64,000 bases of DNA from Saccharicrinis sp963667815 (GCA_963667815.1 OY764021.1), one strand, 5' to 3'. Shown: positions 25,401 to 33,995, numbered from the stretch's first letter. Translations and numbers: made by a program. Notes: generated by a model not told the origin, from the letters alone.

Positions 25401-25633
25401 TTTGAAATTACTTTTTCAAGTGGTTTTACGATTCGTGATTCAACCTCTTTAGGACTGGCACCTGGGTATTGTAGCATGATATCTGCAATAGGTACATCAA
25501 TTTGAGGTTCTTCTTCGCGTGGTGTCAGATAGGAACTATAAAGTCCTATGATTACAAAAGCTACCATCAATAATGGTGTTAGCTTTGAGTTTATAAATAG
25601 TCGGGCCAATGACCCTGCAAATCCTGTTTTCAT
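22403..25633 (-). CDS. RND-family efflux pump permease
   Basis: A 1076-residue inner-membrane RND transporter. The first membrane helix is near residues 15-35, a large periplasmic loop follows, helices 2-6 start at about 340 (LLGAIVSVSIVVMLAMGWRGG), with the proton-relay part VTGIVVDDSIIIAENMHRH (two Asp in helix 4), and the second half repeats the plan with YMLIVGWFQNMKVPFVMMVAIPLSLVG and ALAGIMVRNSILLIDFVN. It exports small molecules or envelope components with the neighbouring fusion and outer-membrane proteins. Substrate is not evident; the sequence resembles the AcrB/MdtB-like group of Bacteroidota and Chlorobi more than the metal-type CzcA. Confidence 0.92.
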   Translation of the reverse strand: MKTGFAGSLARLFINSKLTPLLMVAFVIIGLYSSYLTPREEEPQIDVPIADIMLQYPGASPKEVESRIVKPLEKVISNVKGVEYVHSQSMPEMAMLIVQFYVGEDIERSLVKLYNEIMKNMDQMPQGITLPLVKTRSIDDVPALGLTLWSENYSDYQLKRVAQELNSEIEKINEVSETKIIGGRNREIRVELDRDKMAAFGMDPLMITQQIQASNQQFSSGSFNQNNNEYLVTTGKFLESAEDVSNLVVGVHGKSPVYLHQIATISDGPELPVSYVSFGYGKANVHQDEYKGEYAAVTISVAKRRGADAMRLAEQIMNKVEHLESELIPSDIHVEVTRNYGETASEKVSELLMHLLGAIVSVSIVVMLAMGWRGGLVVFISVPITFALTMFSYYFMDYTLNRITLFALVFVTGIVVDDSIIIAENMHRHFKMKQLPFFQAALRSIDEVGNPTILATFTVIAAVLPMIFVSGMMGPYMSPMPIGASIAMIFSLFVALMITPWLAYRLLKHDDKKDDDKDYSLEKTLIYKIYDKTMRPMIDNKVKRWSFIIGVTVLLFASASLFLFKVVTVKILPFDNKNEFQVVIDMPEGTTLEQTANVTKELAAYLRNHEMVTNYQTYVGASAPINFNGLVRHYDMRRGSNVADIQVNLVSKNDRDIQSHDIAKELRPELQKIGKKFNANVKVVEVPPGPPVMSTMVAEIYGPNYEAQKDIALQIKKLFASTESVVDIDWMMEDDQEEFKFNVDKEKAMLAGVSTQQIVHALNMNLRGARVSNLYAEKEHSQVGITLRMAQEERTSIEDLKKINLMSAHGNMAAVGDLVDITKTIKPKSIYRKNQKEVVYVTADIAGTLESPVYAILDISDRLDEIEVPKGYEIEEFYNGQPFLEDNFGIKWDGEWQITYEVFRDLGAAFAVVLLIIYMLIVGWFQNMKVPFVMMVAIPLSLVGIVVGHWLLNAFFTATSMIGMIALAGIMVRNSILLIDFVNIRLKEGIPLKEAVIEAGAVRTTPILLTAGTVVIGAVVILFDPIFQGLAISLMGGTIASTFLTLLIVPLIYYMVERKKYNESTPIESSADEQDV

Positions 25634-25685
25634 TATCAGATGTATTTATATTAATGAATAATATAATGTATTAGAATGTTGTTGT

Positions 25686-26759
25686 TTATTGGGCTTGTAC
25701 AATTAAGCCATCATATAATCTTTCTTCAGATTTAATGATCAACTGATCGCCTTGTGATAGACCTGAAAGCACTTCTGTTTGACCATTGTATTTTTTACCT
25801 AATTGAACCCAACGTAGTAAAGCACTTCCGGTTTGGCTAACTGTCCATACACCCGTTAATTGCCCTCTGTTTACAATTAAGTTATCTGAAATCAGAATTT
25901 TAGATTCTTTCCCTTTCTGAAGGGAAATATTGGCAAACATTCCACTTCTGATTAATTCAATTTGTTCGTTAGTAGGTTGTAATAATACTCTAGCTTCAAA
26001 CTGAGCACCTGAAAAACGGCTAGAAGGGCTTATATGAGTCACTTTACCCTCAATAATTTCCTTCGAATTTTTGAGTTCTACTTTTACTGCGTCATCAGGT
26101 TCAACAATATTTACTTCCGTTTCAGGAATACGTGTAATCACTTCAAACTGATCCGGTGATTCAATAGCAATTAGTGGCATGCCAGGGTTAGCCATATCAC
26201 CAGAATCAACAAAGCGATCTGTAATTACCCCCGAATAGGGTGCTCTGATATTAGCGTATGCTAAGGTTTCTTCAACCTGAATTTTGGCTTTTTTAGCAGC
26301 CGTTAATTGTGCTTCAGCCATTTTATAATGTGTTGTAATATCATCTAATTCCTTTTGAGTGGCACTTTTGCTCTCAAAAAGTGATGAGATTCTGTTATAA
26401 TCAGTTTCAGCATTTTTAAATGCGGCCTCTGCAGCAATTATATTAGCTTCAACCTGACTTTTCTGTGCATCAATGTCTCTGCTTCTTAACGATACCAAAA
26501 GCTGACCTTTTTGAACCTGATCGCCCTCGTGAACAAGAACCTGATCAATTTGTCCCATAATTCTTGTACTTAATGTCGATTTCTTTAATGAGCTAACTGT
26601 ACCAGAATATTGAAATGTTTTAGAAATGTTAGCCAGGTTAACATTTTGTGTTGTTATTTTTATTCCGGAAGTTTTGGTTTGCTCTTCGGAACTGTTGCCA
26701 CAGCTTTGAATTAATATTCCTGCAGCAATAAATATGATAGCTATTTTTTGAATTTTCAT
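25686..26759 (-). CDS. Membrane-fusion protein of the RND pump (HlyD/AcrA type), lipoprotein
   Basis: The 357-residue protein has a lipoprotein signal (IFIAAGILIQSCGNSSE), a biotinyl-lipoyl-like half (STRIMGQIDQVLVHEGDQVQKGQLLVSLRS), a coiled-coil hairpin (about 95-165), the second lipoyl half (YANIRAPYSGVITDRFVDSGDMANPG) and a beta-barrel domain, which is the standard order for periplasmic adaptor proteins. It joins the pump to the outer-membrane channel. It starts 52 bases after the pump on the same strand and is in the same operon. Confidence 0.93.
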   Translation of the reverse strand: MKIQKIAIIFIAAGILIQSCGNSSEEQTKTSGIKITTQNVNLANISKTFQYSGTVSSLKKSTLSTRIMGQIDQVLVHEGDQVQKGQLLVSLRSRDIDAQKSQVEANIIAAEAAFKNAETDYNRISSLFESKSATQKELDDITTHYKMAEAQLTAAKKAKIQVEETLAYANIRAPYSGVITDRFVDSGDMANPGMPLIAIESPDQFEVITRIPETEVNIVEPDDAVKVELKNSKEIIEGKVTHISPSSRFSGAQFEARVLLQPTNEQIELIRSGMFANISLQKGKESKILISDNLIVNRGQLTGVWTVSQTGSALLRWVQLGKKYNGQTEVLSGLSQGDQLIIKSEERLYDGLIVQAQ

Positions 26760-26799
26760 GATCGTAATTATTATATGTTTTAAATAATTTCAGTTTTGA

Positions 26800-28134
26800 T
26801 TAAAGTTTTGATTCAGAAGAAAGTAGTTCATACTTAAATACTGATATATTATATTGATATATGGCATTTAAATATTTCAATTCACTCTCCGCATAAGTAG
26901 CTTCAGCAGCTAATAAGTCGGATGTACGTTCCATACCTTCCTTATATCTGTTTGTTCTGATTCTAAGTGATTCTTTGGCCTGTTGCGAAGCTGTTTGATA
27001 AGTTAAAACATTGCTTTCGTTAACATGTATATTTCTTAAGGCACCAGATAATTCCATATTACCTTTATCAAGATATTGGTGATAGTCATTTTGAGAATAA
27101 TTAAACTCAGCTTTTGCTTTTTTATAGTTTCCTAAATTTTGACCGCCGTTAAATAGTTTCCATTGCAATGAAACGCCAAACATCCAGCTATTCGCATCAA
27201 AACCTCCAATGTTTTCATCGTACATATTATACATACCAAAACCATTTATGCGAGGTACAAATTTCATGAGTGCACTGTTTTTCATTTGTTCCCGAGCTTT
27301 CATTCCATATCGCATAGCTAAAACATCTGCTCTGTTCGAAACATCACTAATACCTTTTGCTGAAAAATCTATTTTTTCAATATGGTCAGCAATTTGTATG
27401 GTGGCATTAATATCTCTTCCGGTTAAAAAGTTAAGCATTTCAGAAACAGATTGTATTTGATTTTCAGCTTCTTTCTTTTGAGCCTCAAGTTCAAGTACCC
27501 TTACTTTTACTGAAAGTACATCCGCTTCTTTTAAATACCCTTGCTTCATATTGTCTTCTGCCATCTTTAAATAAGCAGAAGCTGCACTGTGAGCCTTTTC
27601 AATTACAGATAACCTGTTTTTTGCCAATTGTAAAGCAAAATAGGTTTGTTTAACTGCAAAAAGTACGTGTTCTTTTGTAAACTCACTTTTAAATTGTGTT
27701 GCTTTTAATGCACTTGAAGCAGCACTTTTCCCGTTCCAGGCGTCAACGTTAATAATGGGTTGCATTACAGATACCTGGGTGTTAAACATGTCATTCGTTC
27801 CGGGATCATTTAACAGGGCAGGGTTAAAGTCTGCTTGAGAAACAACCTGACGTTGTAATTTGTACATAAACGAATAGAGCGCATCATTGGTTGATGAGTA
27901 GGTGCTTGATAATTCAACAGCAGGTAAAAAAGAAGCCATCGCTTTTAAATTGTCAGCTTTAGCTCCGTTTACTTCTGCAATACTCTTTAAAATTTCCCTA
28001 TTGTTTTTCTCTGCAAGATTTAATGCTTGTTGCAAAGAAAAAACATTAGTAGTGTCAGTTATCTCAGCATTTGATTTGGCAGTATTTATTATGCTGAGAA
28101 CTGCAATTGCTAATAGTAATTTAAATTTATTCAT
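26800..28134 (-). CDS. TolC-like outer-membrane efflux protein
   Basis: A 444-residue protein with a signal peptide (MNKFKLLLAIAVLSIINTAKSNA) and two OEP repeats typical of TolC: each starts with a LQQALNLAEKNNREI/ADVLAMRYGMKAREQ-type helix and contains long amphipathic helices. The WMFGVSLQWKLFNGG strand is the beta-barrel segment frequent in this family. First gene of the five-gene minus-strand efflux operon, which has a strong promoter at 28167-28197. Confidence 0.92.
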   Translation of the reverse strand: MNKFKLLLAIAVLSIINTAKSNAEITDTTNVFSLQQALNLAEKNNREILKSIAEVNGAKADNLKAMASFLPAVELSSTYSSTNDALYSFMYKLQRQVVSQADFNPALLNDPGTNDMFNTQVSVMQPIINVDAWNGKSAASSALKATQFKSEFTKEHVLFAVKQTYFALQLAKNRLSVIEKAHSAASAYLKMAEDNMKQGYLKEADVLSVKVRVLELEAQKKEAENQIQSVSEMLNFLTGRDINATIQIADHIEKIDFSAKGISDVSNRADVLAMRYGMKAREQMKNSALMKFVPRINGFGMYNMYDENIGGFDANSWMFGVSLQWKLFNGGQNLGNYKKAKAEFNYSQNDYHQYLDKGNMELSGALRNIHVNESNVLTYQTASQQAKESLRIRTNRYKEGMERTSDLLAAEATYAESELKYLNAIYQYNISVFKYELLSSESKL

Positions 28135-28166
28135 AGTATTTATTGTATTTTCTAATTTTGTTGGGT

Positions 28167-28197
28167 CAAATATATATTCAAAAAACTACATATACAA
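28167..28197 (-). promoter_or_regulatory. Promoter of the RND efflux operon
   Basis: Minus strand TTG (28197-28195), 20 bp, TATATTTG (28174-28167), a full match to the Bacteroidota consensus, 33 bases before the tolC-like start codon. Confidence 0.65.
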
Positions 28198-28237
28198 GAA
28201 AGTAGATATATGGATATGTGGTTTGAAAATGTAGTTT
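28183..28237. promoter_or_regulatory. Spaced inverted repeat over the efflux promoter
   Basis: AAACTACAT (28183-28191) and ATGTAGTTT (28229-28237) are perfect 9-bp inverted arms, 37 bp apart. The left arm lies inside the -33/-7 spacer of the efflux promoter, where a bound regulator would block it. The remainder of the 336-bp intergenic region shows only a possible -7 box for folP (TATTTTTG, 28434-28441). Confidence 0.35.
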
Positions 28238-28470
28238 CTTATTTAAGGTATTGATATTCAATCTAAATATCAATAGGTGAGTTGTAGTTTAATAGCGAAA
28301 AATTAACAGATTTTAATATAAATAATGCAATTATACGTAAGAATATTAGCGAAAATTAGAGGAGAAAGAGTCCTTTGAATTAATATAAAAGTGGAAATAT
28401 TCCTAATTATTCCATCGTCATGATTCAATTCACTATTTTTGGGCATTCATAGAATAATAAGAACCGAATT

Positions 28471-29337
28471 ATGGAGAATTTTATAAAATCAAATCAATAT
28501 ATCAATTGCAACGGAAGACTGTTAGATTTAAATACGCCCAAAATAATGGGGATTTTAAATATAACTCCTGATTCATTTTTTGATGGTGGGAAATACCTGG
28601 AAGAAGATACAATATTAAAAAGAGTTCAGGATATGTTAACCGATGGAGCTGATATTATTGATATTGGGGCTTATTCTTCGCGTCCGGGAGCAGTGCATAT
28701 TTCAACTGAGGAGGAATTAAACCGGTTGGCCAAAGCTTTAAATATTGTCCGTAAAGCTTATCCGGAGGTTATTATATCAGTAGATACTTTTAGGGCGAAA
28801 ATTGCAGAAGCAGTGGTAAAAGATTTCCAGGTAGATATCATCAATGATATTGCTGCAGGAGAAATGGATGAAAAGATGTTTGATACTATGGTAGACTTAA
28901 ATGTGCCATATATTATTATGCATATGAAAGGAACTCCGCAGGATATGCAAAACGATCCCAACTATAATTATGATGTAGTTTATGAAATAATTGATTATTT
29001 TTCCAAAAAAGTTGAAGTATTAAAGCAATGTGGTCTTCACGATATTATTTTGGATCCGGGATTTGGTTTTGGCAAAACGTTAGATCATAACTACGAATTA
29101 CTAAATAGAATGAAGGAGTTGGATGTTTTTGAGTTACCTGTATTGATTGGGTTGTCAAGAAAATCGATGATATATAACTTGCTGGATTGCACACCAAAGG
29201 AAGCCTTAAATGGTACATCACTATTAAATATGATATCTTTACAAAATGGAGCTTCAATTTTAAGAGTGCATGATGTTAAAGAAGCTCGTGAATGTGTTGC
29301 TATTTATAATAAACTTCAGTCAGTAAAATCGGCTTAA
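28471..29337 (+). CDS. folP: Dihydropteroate synthase
   Basis: A 288-residue DHPS of the folate pathway, which joins p-aminobenzoate to dihydropterin pyrophosphate. Motifs: MGILNITPDSFFDGG (pterin/diphosphate loop), DIGAYSSRPGA, SVDTFRAKIAEAV, DIINDIAAG, PYIIMHMKGTPQDMQ, LDPGFGFGKT and GLSRKSMI. All signature segments of the TIM barrel are intact. It is followed after one base by cdaA; the folP-cdaA pair is a known arrangement in Bacteroidota. Confidence 0.97.
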   Translation: MENFIKSNQYINCNGRLLDLNTPKIMGILNITPDSFFDGGKYLEEDTILKRVQDMLTDGADIIDIGAYSSRPGAVHISTEEELNRLAKALNIVRKAYPEVIISVDTFRAKIAEAVVKDFQVDIINDIAAGEMDEKMFDTMVDLNVPYIIMHMKGTPQDMQNDPNYNYDVVYEIIDYFSKKVEVLKQCGLHDIILDPGFGFGKTLDHNYELLNRMKELDVFELPVLIGLSRKSMIYNLLDCTPKEALNGTSLLNMISLQNGASILRVHDVKEARECVAIYNKLQSVKSA

Positions 29338-29338
29338 T

Positions 29339-30112
29339 ATGACATTTTTAGATATAAGATTTATTGACATTATAGATATTGCGGTTGTTGCATATTTAAT
29401 GTATCGCCTGTATAAATTAATACGTGGTACAATTGCACAGAATATCTTTTTTGGCTTATTTGCTTTTATCGTATTGTGGCTTTTAATTAAGTCGCTAAAT
29501 ATGGAATTATCCGCAACTATTCTTGATAACATTGTTAATGTTGGAGTAATTGCCCTGATTGTTGTATTTCAGCAAGAAATTCGTCGCTTTTTTCTACTAT
29601 TAGGAACGAGATATAATATAGCCAATCGTTTTTCTTTTGAAAAGATATTTTCAACACCTTCTACAGGAGTAATGAATTTTTACAATAAGCCTATAGTCAG
29701 AGCATGTCAAAATCTTGCTAAAACAAAAACAGGAGCCATTATTGTAATATCTAAAAAATCTGAAATGCTGGATTATGTGCAGACCGGAGAGTTGGTTAAT
29801 GCCGTTATATCTTCCAGATTATTAGAAAATATATTTTTTAAAAATAGTCCTTTGCACGATGGAGCTGTTATTGTTGCTCAAAATAAAATTAAAGCTGCAG
29901 GTTGTATTTTACCAGTTTCTCAAAGCTTTGACTTACCTAAAAAATTAGGACTTCGACACAGAGCTGCATTAGGTGTAACTGAATCAACAGACTCTTCAGC
30001 AATTGTTGTTTCAGAAGAAACCGGAAAAATATCTTTTTTTCATGCTGGAGAGATTAATCATGGCGTTACTCCTGAAGAGCTGGAAAAACTACTGGTAAAA
30101 GAAACCAATTAG
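29339..30112 (+). CDS. cdaA: Diadenylate cyclase CdaA (c-di-AMP synthase)
   Basis: A 257-residue membrane protein: three hydrophobic segments in residues 5-80, then the DAC (DisA_N) domain with PLHDGAVIV (Asp174-Gly175-Ala176) and GLRHRAALG (Arg206-His207-Arg208), the two motifs needed for making c-di-AMP from ATP. c-di-AMP controls potassium and osmotic balance. It overlaps no gene but starts one base after folP, so translation is probably coupled. No CdaR (YbbR) gene follows here. Confidence 0.95.
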   Translation: MTFLDIRFIDIIDIAVVAYLMYRLYKLIRGTIAQNIFFGLFAFIVLWLLIKSLNMELSATILDNIVNVGVIALIVVFQQEIRRFFLLLGTRYNIANRFSFEKIFSTPSTGVMNFYNKPIVRACQNLAKTKTGAIIVISKKSEMLDYVQTGELVNAVISSRLLENIFFKNSPLHDGAVIVAQNKIKAAGCILPVSQSFDLPKKLGLRHRAALGVTESTDSSAIVVSEETGKISFFHAGEINHGVTPEELEKLLVKETN

Positions 30113-30127
30113 CCTAATTAAAAAATT

Positions 30128-30319
30128 ATGACAGAATTTTTCATTGCCTTTTTTGTGATACTTAACTTATTTGTATGGATTATATTTCCATGGATAATAA
30201 GTAAGCAGTTAAAACTAAAAAAGAATAAAACATTTAAGAGAATAATCTTAATCATTCAAATTTTATTTACCCTTCTTTCTTTATATGGTATATATAAAGT
30301 TTTTGAAATTTTTGAATGA
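30128..30319 (+). CDS. Small two-helix membrane protein
   Basis: A 63-residue protein with two hydrophobic helices (FFIAFFVILNLFVWIIFPWII and IILIIQILFTLLSLYGIYKVF) around a basic loop (KQLKLKKNKTFKR). It begins 15 bases after cdaA and is probably in the same transcript. No family is recognised; the position suggests a link to CdaA or the membrane, which is inference. Confidence 0.5.
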   Translation: MTEFFIAFFVILNLFVWIIFPWIISKQLKLKKNKTFKRIILIIQILFTLLSLYGIYKVFEIFE

Positions 30320-30497
30320 TAAATATTTAAAATGTCTGTAATTGCTGGAAATATTATTAATTTCAAGCTTCTTTGAATAAATATTGAATCGATCAATCTA
30401 AAATCTTACATTTAATCTAACTCTGCTACACTATATTATATAATGCAAATTGATATAGTAGTGTATTTGTAGTACATAGAATCAAATAGTTTTTTAT

Positions 30498-31355
30498 ATG
30501 AAGATTTGTTTAACAGGAGGTACCGGATTTTTAGGAAGCAAAATATCTGAATTTTTTACAAAAAATGGTTTTGTTGTTGATAATATAACAAGAGCTGATA
30601 TTAATTCGGATATATCTAAAATGGCGAATAAAATCGAAGGTTCAGATATGATCATCAATCTGGCCGGTGCCAGTATCCTGAATAAATGGACTGCTGAATA
30701 TAAAAAGGAAATATATAACAGTCGCATTAATTCTACCCAAAAACTTGTTGAAGCAATAAAGTTGGTTAAAGAAAAACCATCTCTAGTTATGTCTGCATCA
30801 GCAGTGGGTATATATGATACGTTTGAGGTTCATGATGAATTTTCAGATCATTATTCAGGCAATTTTCTAGCAAAAGTATGTAAGGATTGGGAAGCTGCCA
30901 TTGCTCCGGTCCACCATGAAGGTATAAGGTTGGCTATTATAAGGTTGGGAGTAGTTTTAGATCGTAAAAATGGTGCGCTGGCTAAAATGTTGACTCCTTT
31001 TAAATTAGGTGCAGGAGCAATTATTGGTGATGGTTTTCAACCTTTTCCGTTTATTCATATTGATGACTTATTATCAGCGATTTGGTATATCTATAAAAAT
31101 CCAAAGTCTAAAGGTATTTATAACATGGTTGCACCAGAAATGGTATCGAATCGCGAATTTTCTAAGTTACTTGGCAAAAAGCTAAAGAGACCGGTGTTTT
31201 TAAAAGTAGGAGCCGGGATGTTGAAATTATTGCAAGGCGAAGGTTCTTCTGTTTTAACTGAAGGTCAAAAAGTTATTCCTAAAAGATTAAAAGAACTGGA
31301 TTTTCCATTTCAATATCCAACAGCAGATGATGCATTAACAAATTTACTTAAATGA
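30498..31355 (+). CDS. NAD-dependent epimerase-like protein (TIGR01777 family, YfcH-like)
   Basis: A 285-residue short-chain-dehydrogenase-like protein. The nucleotide-binding loop is MKICLTGGTGFLGSKI; the family-specific parts are DMIINLAGASI-NKWT, YNSRINSTQKLV, MSASAVGIY and RLGVVLDRKNGALAKMLTPF, which distinguish this family from true sugar epimerases. The C-terminal domain (NMVAPEMVSNREFSKLLGKKLKRP) is the DUF1731-type ending. The substrate is not known for the family. Confidence 0.92.
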   Translation: MKICLTGGTGFLGSKISEFFTKNGFVVDNITRADINSDISKMANKIEGSDMIINLAGASILNKWTAEYKKEIYNSRINSTQKLVEAIKLVKEKPSLVMSASAVGIYDTFEVHDEFSDHYSGNFLAKVCKDWEAAIAPVHHEGIRLAIIRLGVVLDRKNGALAKMLTPFKLGAGAIIGDGFQPFPFIHIDDLLSAIWYIYKNPKSKGIYNMVAPEMVSNREFSKLLGKKLKRPVFLKVGAGMLKLLQGEGSSVLTEGQKVIPKRLKELDFPFQYPTADDALTNLLK

Positions 31356-31365
31356 AATATTGCTT

Positions 31366-32559
31366 TTAATTATTTGTTGTCTGTTTTAAATTCAGAGATC
31401 TTAAGAATAAGAAAATTACAGAACCTACCATTACGGTAAATGCAATTCCAATCATCTTCATAGAATATGCTCGGTTGTAATTGTCAGATAAATAACCAAC
31501 TAATGGGGCTATTACGGCAAAAAATGCTCTAATCAATAAACTTCTGATAGAAAGAACAGTTGCTCTAATATCACTGGAAGTAATTCTGTTTATATAATCC
31601 TTTAATACCGGAGTTGCTATACCTCTGCTGAAATAAAAAATAACTAACACAACCAAAATCCATGCAGAATTAATATAACCTGCTATAATATAACTTCCTG
31701 TAATAATAATAGAAGTAAACCAAATAGTTAGTTTAGGTTTTAATCTGGCTTCAATACGATAAGCATATAAAGTGGTTGTACCAACAATTAAATTTAATAC
31801 AGTATGAGTGGCACCGATATAATAGGAGGTAAATCCAATATTACTTAAGTATAGCTGATAAATCCAGGCCATGGTAAGTGTTGCAGTACCCATAATACTG
31901 GAATATATCAAATTATATCTAAGTTTAGCATTTTTTACTAAGGCATACCAAACAATATTTAATATATCTTTTATACCTGGTTTTTGACGTACTTTAGATA
32001 ATGCTGGTTCTATGAGCATAATGGATGCCGGAACGGCCATAAAGGCAATACCTGATTGTAAAATAAACGGTAGTCGCATATGTATGGCAGCAAGTGTACC
32101 GCCTAATAAACCAGCAATAGCTTCGGCATAATTGCCAACCGTAAAGTTTCTTCCTTCGTATTTTATGTATTCTTTATCTCTGTTTAATCCTTTTAAAGAA
32201 TCGTATAATAATGCACTATCTGCACCAGATACAAAACTCTGTCCAATACCAAGGATTACTTCAGCAATTAAAAAATAATAGTAGCCACTTGTAGTAGCAT
32301 ATACAACAAAGCCAAGTGTACCTAGTATTGATCCAATAATTAAAGTCTTTTTTCGTCCAATTACATCGGCAACATATCCTGATGGAATTTCAAAAATTAC
32401 AATGGCTATAGAGTAAAAGGCTTTCAGTTGAAAGGATTCCTTGTCACTAAAACCCATGTCTTTATAAAATAGCATTAAAATGGGCATAGTTAGCATAAAC
32501 CACTTAGCTATTTTAATAATATAAAGTTTGGTAATATTTGATTCCAGGCTTTTTCCCAT
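31366..32559 (-). CDS. Major facilitator superfamily transporter
   Basis: A membrane protein of about 397 residues with twelve predicted helices, including the MFS loop motif VIFEIPSGYVADVIGRKKTLIIGS between helices 2 and 3. The start is placed at ATG 32559 (MGKSLESNITKLYIIKIAKWF) rather than 36 bases earlier, because the earlier start lies inside a perfect terminator hairpin of the upstream gene. Substrate unknown; the sequence resembles the drug/sugar-efflux-like MFS proteins of this phylum. It converges on the epimerase-like gene with 10 bases between the stops. Confidence 0.85.
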   Translation of the reverse strand: MGKSLESNITKLYIIKIAKWFMLTMPILMLFYKDMGFSDKESFQLKAFYSIAIVIFEIPSGYVADVIGRKKTLIIGSILGTLGFVVYATTSGYYYFLIAEVILGIGQSFVSGADSALLYDSLKGLNRDKEYIKYEGRNFTVGNYAEAIAGLLGGTLAAIHMRLPFILQSGIAFMAVPASIMLIEPALSKVRQKPGIKDILNIVWYALVKNAKLRYNLIYSSIMGTATLTMAWIYQLYLSNIGFTSYYIGATHTVLNLIVGTTTLYAYRIEARLKPKLTIWFTSIIITGSYIIAGYINSAWILVVLVIFYFSRGIATPVLKDYINRITSSDIRATVLSIRSLLIRAFFAVIAPLVGYLSDNYNRAYSMKMIGIAFTVMVGSVIFLFLRSLNLKQTTNN

Positions 32560-32570
32560 ACTTTTATTCA

Positions 32571-32616
32571 AAAAAAGAACGGTTCTTTTATGCATGTTTT
32601 GCAGTAAAGAACCGTT
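32571..32616 (-). terminator. Terminator of the MaoC-like gene, overlapping the apparent start of the MFS gene
   Basis: AACGGTTCTTT (32578-32588) pairs with AAAGAACCGTT (32606-32616): a perfect 11-bp stem. Read on the minus strand it ends in CTTTTTTT. It terminates the gene at 32689-33156 and includes the first possible ATG of the MFS gene (32595). Confidence 0.75.
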
Positions 32617-32688
32617 TTATATTGTTGCTCTATTGTATAGAGTAGTATTTAAATATTGATTGTACTCATAAAAATGAGTTACCAGATA

Positions 32689-33156
32689 TTAGTTGTTGAA
32701 GTGGTATAAGAATACTACATCAGCTTCGTATGCAGGTTTTCTTTCTCCTTCAATTTCTAAAACAACTGCAATTGTTGCTTTTACTGTTCCTCTTAAGTTT
32801 TTAGCATCAGCTACTTTTGCAACCAATCGAACTTTAGAATTAACTTTTACAGGCTTGTTGAATTTTAAACTTTCAATACCGTAGTTTACCTGAAGTTTTA
32901 AATTTTGTACTTCAACAATCTGTCCCCAAAGATGAGGTAATAATGAAATAGTTAAATAACCATGTGCAATGGTATCACCAAATGGAGAATCTGTTTTTGC
33001 TTTTTCCGGATCTGTATGAATCCACTGATGATCAAGTGTTGCATCGGCAAATAAATTAATTTGCTCCTGTGTAATAGTATGATATTCTGATTGTCCTAAT
33101 TCTTTTCCTATTAAAGCCTCTAAATCTTCGAAGCTTGTTATAATTGTTTGACTCAT
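32689..33156 (-). CDS. MaoC-like (R)-enoyl-CoA hydratase
   Basis: A 155-residue single hot-dog-fold protein. The hydratase motif is FADATLDHQWIHTDPEKA with Asp42 and His47 as the likely catalytic pair, followed by SPFGDTIAHGYLTISLLPHLW. This is the short MaoC/PhaJ-type arrangement, which hydrates trans-2-enoyl-CoA to (R)-3-hydroxyacyl-CoA. The natural substrate is not known. It is a single-gene unit with its own terminator. Confidence 0.9.
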   Translation of the reverse strand: MSQTIITSFEDLEALIGKELGQSEYHTITQEQINLFADATLDHQWIHTDPEKAKTDSPFGDTIAHGYLTISLLPHLWGQIVEVQNLKLQVNYGIESLKFNKPVKVNSKVRLVAKVADAKNLRGTVKATIAVVLEIEGERKPAYEADVVFLYHFNN

Positions 33157-33245
33157 TAGTATTTAGCTTTTAATGAATTAATAAATCGCTGCAAATATAG
33201 GTTTTTATTATCAAAGTTTAAGAGGTGTTTTTGAATCTTAAATGA

Positions 33246-33866
33246 TTATTCTTCTTCAAATTCGATAAAAACCGGGTTTTTCATTAGGTTTTCATCTATA
33301 GTGTCAAATCTGTGATGCCATTTACTTGCAGAAAATATAAATTGAGCTTTCTTAACACCATCTCCAATTCTATGTATTATGGCATGGTGTGGGCTTGACA
33401 TAACTTCGTCTGCATCATCTACAGCAATAAGACTAATTTTTGTCATAGGAACACCATTTACATTAACCAATTCTGTTAATCGTTTTGGCGTGCAAACTAA
33501 AATATCTAAACCATCATATATTTCATCTTTTTGATACTGGAGAATTCCCTGATCAAAAGCAACAAATGAACGTAGTGATGTATTTTTTCCAAGTAATTTA
33601 ATAGTTTCCTCTATTTCGAAGGCTTTTTCTCTGGTAGAAGTTACTATAATTGCTCTTGGAGCTTCTTCAAACTCCTTTTTTAATTGTTGTATAGTTCCAA
33701 TAACAAGGGCTGTTGTTTTCCCTGTTCCTTCTGGAGAAATCATGAAAATATCTGCACCAGATTTAATTTTAGGGATAAAAGACGATTGAATTTGTTTTGG
33801 TTCTTGATCAAATCCTGCATCAATAATCCCTGATGCTAATTCGGGAATTAGTTTTTTAAGTTTCAT
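33246..33866 (-). CDS. Stand-alone N-terminal RecA domain of a DEAD-box helicase
   Basis: At 206 residues the protein is only the first half of a DEAD-box helicase. It has the Q-motif region (FDQEPKQIQSSFIP), Walker A PEGTGKTT (45-52), motif Ia-like TSTREKA, motif Ib-like TPKRL (126-130), Walker B as VDDADE (DDAD at 150-153 instead of DEAD) and SAS (179-181) as motif III. The second RecA domain is absent and no continuing frame is found downstream. It could bind ATP and RNA but not unwind as normal helicases do. All motifs of the first domain remain, which argues for a maintained function rather than decay. Confidence 0.82.
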   Translation of the reverse strand: MKLKKLIPELASGIIDAGFDQEPKQIQSSFIPKIKSGADIFMISPEGTGKTTALVIGTIQQLKKEFEEAPRAIIVTSTREKAFEIEETIKLLGKNTSLRSFVAFDQGILQYQKDEIYDGLDILVCTPKRLTELVNVNGVPMTKISLIAVDDADEVMSSPHHAIIHRIGDGVKKAQFIFSASKWHHRFDTIDENLMKNPVFIEFEEE

Positions 33867-33995
33867 GGTTCATCATTTTGCTACAAAAGTAACAAATCAA
33901 TAAAACTTACCTACAACCGTGGGGGATTTAATAAATCGGTGTTGAAATGCATATTGAGTTTGATTAACAAAAAAGAATTTTCTTTGGAAAATTCT

